A stretch of DNA of 64,000 nucleotides, from positions 167,655 to 231,654 of the forward strand of contig NMRA01000106.1 of the NCBI GenBank assembly GCA_002633005.1. The letters are read 5' to 3'. Source of the DNA: Phoronis australis (Eukaryota > Phoronida > Phoronidae). Below are positions 38,601 through 62,461 of this stretch, in pieces. Position 1 is the first letter of the stretch, and each line of letters opens with the position of its first letter. A program made the translations under genes and the position numbers. The notes beneath the pieces are model-generated. The model saw only the letters and a list, made by a program, of their open reading frames with translations. It was not told the DNA's origin and did not search any database.

Positions 38601-41600
38601 GTTCTTCAGCAGAGCTGCTGTTCTGGATAATTTCGGGTATCCATCATAACGTCGTATTGTCGTGATGAACCGTCTGGAGTTGGCAGGCGGACAACTCTGG
38701 ATGGTCATAAAACCTTTCCTCTCATTTACTCTTTATTGTACTTTAATCCGACAGTGTTAACATAGGAGTAGCCTGAACAATTAATACGTTCGATTTCATT
38801 TTTTGCCCCTTTTTAGACAGAAACAGTACCAGTGATAATTATATTGTGTCCAGTTTATATACTCCCTGGAGCCCCTAAGTTCGCTTCACAATCATAATGT
38901 CGTTATGATTGCAGCCCTTATGCTAATGGTGGGGGATATGCGTTGAGCAGTCTTGGAGAAGTTTTAACATCAAGCAATTTTGTTGTTATTTACCATTCCC
39001 AGTAGTCAGCGCATGTACTCGGGATATTTGGCTTTTTTGAGTGCATCAAAATCTGTATCTATAAATATAAGTTTAACTACTCTGGTGCCCCCTAGTGGCA
39101 ATTTTGTTTTTGCATTCATGGTTGCGATTGGCAGATGTGTTTTTTTGGAGATGGCAACGCATGAAGAAGAGTTTCTGACCAGTCCGACTACAGTTGTGCC
39201 CCCTCGTGGTAATTGTTCTCACAACACGAGCAGATAGTAGCCTATTCATATCTGTGGTAGTGTGTTTTCCGTGGATAAGCCCACCCGATGAAATGCCCGT
39301 GGGTGTTTATTCTGAAAATTATGCCAAGTAAGCGCCCAAGGGCATTTATTTGGTGTGACAACTTCTAGTGTCAAGTGTGTAGATGTTGGGGTGTTTATTC
39401 GGAAAAATTTCTCTTAAAAGCCCTCTCAGCATCAACTTTTAGCCACAAATTCAGTTTTGTGGTGCATTTGCCATTGATAAAAACGAACAAACGGTGTTGT
39501 GCAGTTTATTAACTGAAAATTAAAAATGCACAGTTTTATGCAAAAAATAACTATTTTCTTATCAGCTGAGGCTATGACTCTCCGTTTACATATCCCCCTT
39601 TCCGAATAAACATCAAGGCATTTATATGGTGTTACTGAAATGCCTGCCACGCCCATGGGCTTACCTAAGGAAAATCCCAGTCATAATTTGTTAGTTGTTG
39701 TCCCTAAAGAATTGTTTGGTTTTCAGAAACACCAGTTACTGCAGTGCATGAAGTTTCCAGTAAACTGTGCTGTATGTGGTCAGACGGAGATCATGAGGGA
39801 AGACATCCCGAAACATATCGACATGGTTAATGGCGATTGTCCACTAGTTGTCACCACTTGTCCACTCAGTGCTCTTGGATGCACATTTCAAGTGAGATGG
39901 TCTTGAAGTCATTCTTTTATTGCTGCGAGGCTAGTTAATCCCCTACGTACGAAAATTAAGCTTTCCGAACGTTTCAGATTTTTGTTTAAGGTCTTTTAAC
40001 CTGAGAGCGTAACTGTCAAAAGTAATTTTAGTAGAGTGTTGGCGTCATCATTTTTGTCATTGCAGCCCATGGGCTTAATGGCCTTGAAAAAACCCAGACC
40101 TTTTTGCAGCTATGAAAATTTAGAAATATAATTTGAAATTTTCTTGTGAAAACATTAACTAACGTTTGTGGAAATTATGGCGATCCCAGTAAAAATCAAG
40201 ATTTTTTAGAAAATTGCTGACAAATGGTATTTATTTTTGTGCTGGTAATAAGGTTCTGTGATCACCAAGTCTCATAAAAACATAGTTTTATGTGGCAACG
40301 AATGTAGCCTTACATGTAGACATAAGCTTTGTCTCATTGATATTTCTGTCAGGACAAGCGAAAAAATATGCCAGCTCACCACAGTTCATCTGCTCTTCAC
40401 CACATGTTGTTGATGGTGAATAAGCTTGCTGAGCAGGACAGGGTCATATCCCAGCAGGAGCACAAGTTGAGCAGTCAGGGGCAAGCTCTGGTCTTTGCAA
40501 AGGAGAATATTAAGAACCTGGTCAAAGAGTGTGATAGCCTTAAAAAGTGAGTTATCTGTGTGTTGAGCTAGTTATGTATTGAACTTTTTGACTGAAATGA
40601 AATGTTCAAACTCTTGGGTATACTCTGGGTATCCAAGATTTGCCAGTGTCACTGTTGCAAAATGTTAACATTCAGAGACATAGTAAGTATCGCGCTTTAT
40701 CGATAAGTCTGTGCTTTTAGACAAATATATGTACAAAATTGCCGAATTCAACTCTGTGAAAGTATATATTTTCTGAAAGTAGAAACTAGGATTTTATTTT
40801 GGTTTCATACCAACTGAAGCTACAACCACTTGGATCTCACAATCGTGTCTTTTTAGAAAAATAAGCCCAAAATGTGCAGTCTTTGCCAAATAATACCATG
40901 AATAGCTTAAACGAGCTAAACTTAGTTTGATATAAATGCCCAAGATAACATCTCAAAAATGCTGTTACACTTTCTAATTTATCACTTCATTTTCTTTGAA
41001 TTTATGCAATTTTTGAATAATTTTCATAGAAATCATTGAATTCCTGTTTTTGTATCCCCTCATTCAAACGTAGAGTAATTAAAAATCATTCTTAACAGAC
41101 TTTTGGAGAACAGTGCACCAAAGTTAATTCCTATGACTCCAATCCACCATATGATGTTCTGAAGTTTGCCAAATTTGACTATTTTCTAGGTGCTTACATA
41201 ACCTTAATCTTCTTTTGGTGACCTATCTGCAGCTGGTTCTCTCTTTTACTGGTGCATCATTGGTACCTAACCCCCCTGAACAATAAAAGCATATGCAGTT
41301 TTTTTGTATCAAAAATTAAATTTTGTGTTTTGAAGGAGGCAGGGGTCTCAATAATTGTCATGTAACTCACCTAAAGAGTTACTCACGCTTGACAATTTAG
41401 CAGATTTCGTCCGGAATTTTCAACATTGCTCTGTGCTGTTGAGGATTGATGACAACACATTATTTCAGTTAAATACTTTTCTGCCACCTGCTGGCATGAT
41501 GTCAAAAAATGAACACAAATGAAACAGTAACGTAACATTTTGCAGATAATGGTGTATGTCATTTCTGCTGTGGATTATGGCCTTGACATTGTTTTTGCAT

Positions 41601-41849
41601 CACAGCTGTTTGTAGTCAAAACCAAAAGTCAAATTCGTGTAAAGAGTGGTGAGCATCTTCCCATGAGGTCTGAGCTTTGGGAAGTGCACATGAACCCTCA
41701 GATCTGAAACATATATATAACGTTTCTATATTATTTTCCTATGAGAATTGGCGGAAAGTAAATCTGTTCTGGTCTCACATAAATTGTCGCATTACAGTTT
41801 TGCCTTATCCTTGAAAACTTTCAGAGAACTTGAAAAACAGAGAAAGTAG
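32613..41849 (+). CDS. TRAF6-like RING/zinc-finger protein lacking a MATH domain
   Basis: TRAF6 is a cytoplasmic ubiquitin ligase adaptor downstream of Toll/IL-1 and TNF-family receptors. Seven coding exons join in phase: 32613-32845, 33843-33900, 35664-35762, 37262-37420, 39727-39891, 40353-40546 and 41825-41849, giving 310 residues. Order: about 45 N-terminal residues, a RING finger (HTCPVCLTAMNDPVQTKCGH, RFCCSC, then FKCPVDN with Asp as the last ligand, as in TRAF6), LFEDNAMKREIMSLEVKC, TRAF-type zinc fingers over the next three exons, then a coiled coil (MVNKLAEQDRVISQQEHKLS) ending LKKELEKQRK and TAG. The TRAF-C/MATH domain that binds receptors is absent and no exon for it is visible before ATF4. 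The second exon's donor GTTAAT is weak, but phase and homology support it. It could compete with or modulate full-length TRAF6; that is inference. Confidence 0.85.
38970..39240. repeat. Isolated piece of the 6.6-8.0 kb repeat family
   Basis: GTGCCCCCTAGTGGCAATTT followed by TGTTTTTGCATTCATGG parallels the units in the Argonaute intron. It lies in an intron of the TRAF6-like gene. Confidence 0.5.
39272..39665. mobile_element. MITE-like element with inverted ends, next to TRAF exon 39727
   Basis: The left end has GGATAAGCCCACCCGATGAA with GTGGGTGTTTATTCTGA. The right end has TCCGAATAAACATCAAGGCA with CGCCCATGGGCTTACC. The ends are imperfect reverse complements and there is no coding content. 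The right end is about 60 bp from the splice acceptor. Confidence 0.55.
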
Positions 41850-42351
41850 ACTTCAAGAAATAAGAATGCACAGGATGAGAATGCCACTGAATCTTGGATC
41901 ACACTTCAATGATGGAAGTTTTTACCTTCATCTTTATTTTATGTGTCAGAAGCATCTATTAGATATTTAGTAATTGTGGGTAGTTATAAAATTGTATGGT
42001 TGATATTTTTAATGTGAGTTGTACAGAACATTCATTCTTGTTGTGCAGGTTGGAAAATCTGTTTTAGAAAGTCAACATGAGAAGAAACTACAACTATATT
42101 TCATATTATTTAAGAACGTTTACATGGATGATTTACCATTGATATCAGGTTTACACGGATGATTTACCATGATCCCAGAAAGGTTTTAAAATTTGTATCA
42201 GGTTTGAGCAGAATTTTGCCTTGAAAGTAGAAGGTACTGATTTATCAGAAGGCATTTTTCTAATTGGTGCAATACTTTTGTTTTGAATAGTTTTATTTCA
42301 ATTGCTACTTTGCTGAATTTCTGACATTTTGTTTTACTATATATAACTTAC

Positions 42352-42357
42352 AATAAA
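42352..42357 (+). terminator. Probable poly(A) signal of the TRAF6-like gene
   Basis: AATAAA lies about 500 bp after the stop codon in AT-rich sequence, followed by T-rich DNA. It is the first canonical signal I noticed in the last exon's downstream sequence. Confidence 0.5.
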
Positions 42358-42580
42358 TGATGTTTTCCTAAAATATTTTCCAAGATATTTTGTTCTGTCT
42401 TGTCCTTTGCACAGAAACTCAAGTTTCAAATTAAAAGTGGCTGCGGTTATGAATGTCACAAAAAGCATCTAAAGGTACACAGTACTTATAAGCAATATTT
42501 CTTGGACTAAGATACCACTGAGATCTTTTCAAATCTCCTCAGTGTTTACTGATGTGGCTTTCTCAAGAACTTTGGGTCTC

Positions 42581-42732
42581 AGGGGCGGATCCAGGATTTT
42601 GAGTTAGGGGGGACCAGGGCAGAGTATTAGCCAGGATTTTACCCACCCTCAAACTGCAAAATGGAATCTGGGAGAATTTTAGGGGGGCCATGGCCGCTTT
42701 GCCCCTCCCCCCTCTAAATCTGCCATTGGGTC
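42581..42732 (+). mobile_element. About 150-bp MITE, sister of 22125-22291
   Basis: It starts GGGGCGGATCCAGGATTTTG and ends with G/C-rich TTTAGGGGGGCCATGGCC and CTAAATCTGCCATTGG. The blocks are collinear with the other copy read in reverse. Confidence 0.65.
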
Positions 42733-43089
42733 TAGTCCCATTTTCCCTTCTTTTGGGCATGGCTAATATTGTTGCAGCAAACCAGGATCGATATTTACAA
42801 ATAAAAGATCATTCAGAGCTTGTATTGACAGAAAGAGCTGCATTTGAGCTTGTGAAACACGTCTGTGGCCACTGAACTTTGAAAAGATGAAGCAAGGGTG
42901 ACACTAATGGCTGTAAAAAGTTTGTAGCAACAGTCTCAATTTTCTAAAAAATTACATTTTTTTGTATTTTATGAAGCACAAGCACGAGAAAATCACGTCC
43001 TAATTGATAAATTGTGTATACGTTTGGTGACTTCTCGGTGAATGGGGTGCGCTTGTTTTTATTTTATTATTTACTTATATTTTTTTAAA

Positions 43090-43960
43090 TTTATTGAATT
43101 GAGGTCAGGCCCCCAACGTACTCGACAGTCGTAGCTCGGTGACAAAAGGTTGGGAAACAATGGGCAAACTTGCGTGTGAATAGTTCTTGAGTCCCAAACA
43201 AAAAGAGAGAAAACAAAACACGGAGAACGTGTCATACATGAAAAGCTGCGCATATCACTGACTCGAACTCACTACCTGGCGGATTGAGCGCGCAGTGCTT
43301 TACCACTGCACCACCACGATTTCACTCAAAAACCTACTTGTTTAGTGGTCCACAGCGTTTGCGCACGAAACTTCCTTCTTTTTGTAATGCTCATTACACT
43401 TTTTATATTTTTTGCAATCAGTTCGTAACAAATTTGTTGTATTTAAAATAGTTTTCAATTGCCCAAAAAAACAAATCTGTTTTTTTGTGTTGGCATTAAT
43501 GACGCCATTGTTTTGTTGGAAATCGTCTTAAGTTAAGGTTTGACAAAGAGAGAATTATGAGTTTCTGAATGATTCACTGAGGCTTCGATTAAAATTCACA
43601 TCTTACCAACCAGCAGCTTCTGTTTTTTCATCGTCACTCAGATTCCATTTTGTTTAAAAAAGGAAGTAATTTTCTTCATTGCACAGTGAAGCAGAAACGG
43701 AGTCGTAGTGCGCAGCGCCACTGCCGGTTACCTGGGATATCGCAGAAGAGCATATACTTAGCAATTGTTTATTCATCCGTGTTCCGAATTTGACACTGAC
43801 TTGGAATTGGATCTGAGCNTCTTGTTTCCGCCGTATAATTTTAATTACCGGGGTTAATTAATAAACTCAACATTTCCCTACGCTCTTGTTGTTTTATTTT
43901 TTGCGGCAGCCAATTAGGGGGGCCGGCCCCCTGGCCCCCCTAAATCCTCCTATGTAAGCA
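43090..43960 (+). mobile_element. Dispersed repeat, long copy of the 14276 family
   Basis: It shares with 14276-14990 the tRNA-like segment (43210-43330), GGTCCACAGCGTTTGCGC, TTTTTGTAATGCTCATTACA, the TTAATTACCGGGG block and GCGGCAGCC. It ends in GCCCCCTGGCCCCCCTAAAT. An insertion of about 150 bp near 43550-43720 is absent from the other copy. One N is at 43819. Confidence 0.7.
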
Positions 43961-44548
43961 AGTAAAAAATCATTCAGTCTTCTTCATTTTTCAACCTGTT
44001 TCAATAATATCCTTTGCATCTCAGAGCTTTACATTATAAACACCTCATAACGTGCGCAAAAGACAAGCGTAAAATTATGAACGTTAACTTATACGAGCGT
44101 GAAGAGGCCGGGGCCCACGACTGCTTCAGAGCTCATGTGACCTACAAACCTGGTTCTCATTGGAGTATGAGACCAACCAGTGACGTAGGTTCTCGAAAAT
44201 GGAAGCATGCCAGGTAATCTAAATATAGATCTCGGAATCGTCATGAAAAACCAATGAAAATGAGAGAATTGGACACACCTTCTCGCCTGTCCAATGACAA
44301 GTGAGTTCAATTGGTTCACACGTTACCACTGTCGAATGAGATGTGGCTGATGCAATACAGAGACGGTGAGACTTTTTACACAAATGCTAAAATGCTGATA
44401 CACAAAGAAAAAAGTGCAACAATGGTGTAGACGTTATGTCGATGAGTTTTCCGCAACAAGCTTTGATCTGAACATTTTTGTTCATCAACTAATATTTTGC
44501 AATTACTTATATTAATGAATGTGTCTCAAAAGACGTTTGCATTTTACA

Positions 44549-44556
44549 TGACGTCA
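44549..44556. promoter_or_regulatory. Full cAMP response element (CRE) upstream of ATF4
   Basis: The palindrome TGACGTCA lies 128 bp before the first uORF. Half-sites follow (CGTGACG near 44630). A full CRE binds CREB/ATF dimers and is well placed for a promoter of a CREB/ATF-family gene. Confidence 0.65.
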
Positions 44557-44683
44557 AGTTAAGCGCACGAATATTACATAGTCGCACAAAGTAATGCGAC
44601 CATCTCCCGCCACGCAGTAGTTTCTACGTGACGAAGAAGGCAGAGAAGACGTGATAATTTTCCGCAAACAAGTATTGCGTAAA

Positions 44684-44695
44684 ATGGCTCTCTAA
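44684..44695 (+). CDS. ATF4 uORF1: three-codon upstream ORF
   Basis: ATG GCT CTC TAA encodes Met-Ala-Leu and sits in a strong context (AAAATGG). In vertebrate ATF4 a three-codon uORF1 lets ribosomes resume scanning and reinitiate downstream. The size, position before an overlapping uORF and context are the same here. The spacer to uORF2 is 38 nt, shorter than I recall for mammals. An eight-codon ATG ORF at 44594-44620 would precede it if transcription starts further upstream. Confidence 0.75.
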   Translation: MAL

Positions 44696-44734
44696 ATCGC
44701 CGGCGACAGCGTCCGCGGCACAGCACGTGCAACC

Positions 44735-45137
44735 ATGGCGTAAGTAATCTCTTATGGTGGTATAAGGGTTTCAATAATTTCATTTTGTAATCGAAATGTC
44801 TAAAAAAACAAAGAAGTTAACAATCGACAATCAAAATTGGGCATAGTCGATATGCCAGACAGTGGCTTTGGCTGCGTGCCAAACATGACTTGCTATTATT
44901 GAGGTGTAAAACTGCGCCTTGTGTAAATGGTGATTAGAATTATAATATATTGCATATGTGTTGTTCAAAGAATAAAAATTGGTTAATACAGAAGGTTTAA
45001 TTTTCAGATCCTACAATGAATTAAACGCGCTAAACAACTCCTTTGCTTTGGAGCATCAAACAAAAATCCAAGATGGTGAGCTTGTACGACGAATTGTTAG
45101 GGGACTGGGGCGATCTGTTCGCCTCAGAGAAAGTTGA
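44735..45137 (+). CDS. ATF4 uORF2: inhibitory uORF overlapping the ATF4 start, spliced
   Basis: The ATG at 44735 (context ACCATGG) is followed by two bases, then a GTAAGT donor (44740). Joined to the acceptor before 45008, the frame runs 44 codons, beginning MASYNELNALNNSF, to TGA at 45135-45137. It overlaps the ATF4 coding region by 65 nt in another frame. This is the architecture of ATF4 uORF2: reading it prevents use of the ATF4 start, and eIF2 phosphorylation lets ribosomes bypass it. Exons: 44735-44739 and 45008-45137. A two-codon ORF (45016-45024) lies inside, out of frame. Confidence 0.75.
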
Positions 45138-46108
45138 TGATGGGTGTGATCTACAAAACCACAAGTATGGGAAAGACTCCATATTGCCCGACCTGCTGGC
45201 TGATGAAGACTTCTCTTCTGGTAAGAGCAGTGGCTTGAATTGATTAGGCCTATAATTTTAACACGTGTTGATGCTTGAAAAGTTCTATTTATTTGATTGT
45301 TCAGGATTTGCTATGAAGTGACTGTTCGGTTCTTAATGACAATAAGCTTATTTGTTCTTCGACTTGTTTTACAGTGGATCTTGCGCAAGACTACCTGGGA
45401 CAGAGTGAATGGATGACCACGTTCACTGATGTATTCAATGTCCCTGTAGATCCTGTTGAAGAGATCTTACAGCAGGCGGAGCGTATGGAGGTCCAGCCCG
45501 AGACCGTGAACAAGTACCAGCTGTCCGATGACCAAGAAAGGATCATACAAGAAATCCTGCATGAACCGGAAAGGAGCCCATCTCCTGTCGATGAGGTTCC
45601 TGCCTTGATCAGTTTTTCGGACGCATTGGCAGATCAGTTCACGCCTCTTACTCCACCTCTTTCTCCTGATGACATAGAGAGTATTCTCTCTGACCCCTCG
45701 AGTCCTTTGTCTGATGCATCAGACATAAGCTCGAGTGTCCTTGACGATCCCGACTGGAGTCCACATGGCTCAGACTCTCCGACCAAAGTGGTCAGGTCTT
45801 ACGTAAAACTGAGGCCTAAACCCTATGAGAAAACGCCTGTATTACAACATGAAGGTAGAGTGTCTGCCTCTAAAAACAAAAAGGAGAGAAAGCGTGAACA
45901 AAACAAAAATGCTGCTATAAGATATCGGGAAAAGAAACGAGCAGAGTCGGAGGTAATAGTTAGCGAAGAGAGAGCGCTCGATGAAAAGAACAAATCTTTG
46001 AAAAAGAAAGTGGAGTCGATGACCAATGAAATCGCTTACCTCAAGGACTTGTTGAAAGAGGTCTACAGGGCCAAGGGACTTAAACTGGACCAAAAACTTC
46101 TCCCTTGA
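45073..46108 (+). CDS. ATF4: ATF4-type bZIP transcription factor
   Basis: ATF4 is the nuclear effector of the integrated stress response, activating amino-acid and redox genes as a bZIP dimer. Two coding exons, 45073-45220 and 45375-46108, encode 293 residues. The start MVSLYDELLGDWGDLF has good context (AAGATGG); a TTG-initiated longer frame is not needed. The middle is acidic and Ser/Pro-rich (PLTPPLSPDDIESILSDPSS), as in activation and degron regions. The bZIP lies at about residues 220-285: basic region KREQNKNAAIRYREKKRAE, then a leucine zipper through LKKKVESMTNEIAYLKDLL. EQNKNAA.RYR.KKRAE is diagnostic of ATF4/ATF5. The mRNA leader has uORF1 and uORF2, so translation is probably raised by eIF2 phosphorylation. 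It converges on the ADH gene. ATF5 is the alternative name, but invertebrates usually have one ATF4/5 gene. Confidence 0.93.
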
Positions 46109-47367
46109 AGTTTTACATATATATTTATATGACTGGTTATTTTTCAAAATGTAATGAAACTGTATACAAAGTAGTACATTTTCATTAGGTGTTGATTAAT
46201 AGCTGTTAATGTTGACTTGTAATGCACATTGAAGCCAGTGTGTTTGCTGGTTTACGTTTTGTAGGTGAGTGTTGTAGACTAATTATTATTGAATTAATAA
46301 TAACATATTGTGATATTGTAAAGTGTGTTGTGTCTTGTTTAGGATTGAATTTGATACTATATTTAATGGGAAAATGATCAATTACGTTTTTATAGGTCTT
46401 TGATCTTGAACATGACCTATATTGTGACTAGATGTTTTTCCAGTGCTGCAAAGGGCATCCATAAAACTTGGGACTATTTTGTCTTGCAATATCCTGGAAT
46501 TGCCTCTTTTAATTTTTCACTATCAGCACCATTGGTAACGATTTTAAAGCTGAGGGGAGGAATTTTACAAATGGCGCTTATCAAGAACGTACCCTAAAAT
46601 CATAGCCTCCCACCTAACCAAAAAGTGCGTGGGTCGGCCAATCAAGAGTCATTGAACTGCTTCGCTTCAGAAATATTAATTATCTCATTCCAATTCCCAA
46701 CTCGATGTCGAAAACTAATATGCAATGACTGGATACATGGAATTGGTGTAGGTGCAGGGATTGTTAGGTTTGGCATTTTTATTACGAGTTTGAAAATTCA
46801 CTGCTGTAGAGCCAAAACACTTGAAAAGTTAGTGCTAGTGTGATCATAACTAAAGTCGTAATGCATGGGCATATCTCTGAAGAAGCGTGTTTGCAAGCAT
46901 TGTGGTTTAAGGAGCTCGTGCTTCTAAAAATGAAATCTATAAATTTAAAGAGTCAAATCTATGCCATTCTTGAATCTTCACTAGCTTATTGTGTTAACGG
47001 AGAAACACTATTGTCATGCATCATATACCAGCGTGGGCTAAAACAATGTATACTATCCCAGAACCCACAACTTAGTGGCGTAGCACTAGAATAGGGGGCA
47101 AAAATGTATATAGGAGTAGAACGTACACAGTCCCATTTCCTTCCCCCTCACCAGGCCAGTGGTAAATGACGAAATTGCCTAACTTCTTGTACATTTGCAG
47201 TGCCTCCTAGCGAGATAAATGAAAACACCATTTTCCAGTCTTCAGATAACAATGTATACGATGCCAGTTAGTGCGATCTGCTCCAAGAACTCTATATATC
47301 CACCCAACGCACTCATAACAGATAGGAAACAAGAAGCCAAAAACATTTTCTTGGATAATTACACAGT
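46109..47367. other. ATF4 3' region and space between convergent genes
   Basis: This contains the ATF4 3' UTR, with no perfect AATAAA close to the stop, and AT-rich DNA. Open frames at 46400-47094 look fortuitous. Confidence 0.5.
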
Positions 47368-47373
47368 TTTATT
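47368..47373 (-). terminator. Candidate poly(A) signal of the ADH gene
   Basis: TTTATT on the plus strand is AATAAA on the minus strand, about 855 bp past the stop codon. Nearer AATAAA-like candidates exist around 48140, so which is used is unsettled. Confidence 0.35.
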
Positions 47374-48227
47374 TTGAATAGTGAAAATAGGATATGCTTG
47401 CCTTACATGAATGCTTTTAGCTTGAACTGTAGTCAGTGGTTACGTTAGGGCAAATTTTTGCTCTGACAAAGGCACTACTGTGTTCTCCAACTGTACAATC
47501 AAATCACACTACTACAAACCCCATGGAAATCTTTCCAAGACGTTCACTATAACTGACGTTCGTTGTAACGAAACCAAATTGTAAACGGCTTGAGACTTGT
47601 AGAATGGAACTCAATAAGCCAACGTTACAAAAAGCAAGCTAACGTTACACGTGTTTATTATAACACACTTGAACTAGTCACAAAGCATCAAATTTTATAA
47701 TAAATCTCAATGCAATTGAATAAAAATATATCTAACCTTGACAAGTAAAATTTATCACGAAAGTTTGTTGTAACCAAATCAGCTTGTCATGGCACGGTAG
47801 TTAGCTTAGGGCTTGTGGAATGGAACTTCATAAACAAGGAAATGTTACCAGATAATCTCGTAATTAAGGCTACAACATGGCAGACAAATGAAATTTTATA
47901 TTCTCATTTTTGCAATTAAAGCTTGCTAGCACCAACTTACTGTTTTATAACAGCTACCATCAAACAATATCTAGACAAACTGGCCATTCTCAATAATGTT
48001 AACTATTTTTGTCCCAAACTGGTGAGGTTAACACTGTTGCAGTTTGATAGTAAATATTTATACAAACTAGACAAAAGCAGACAGGCTTCTATATTTCAAA
48101 ATTGCAACACTTTCATGAAAGTAACTTGAAACATTTTTATTTCCCATAATTTGTCAACAGTAACAACACGATCACATGTCAAATAAAACTTCATTATCTT
48201 GTCCAGGTATAGCTTGACAGGCCATCT

Positions 48228-62461
<14,234 letters not shown>

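Noticed and set aside
45823-46147. Open frames antisense to the ATF4 bZIP exon
   Set aside because: Mirror frames of a conserved coding exon; no independent support.
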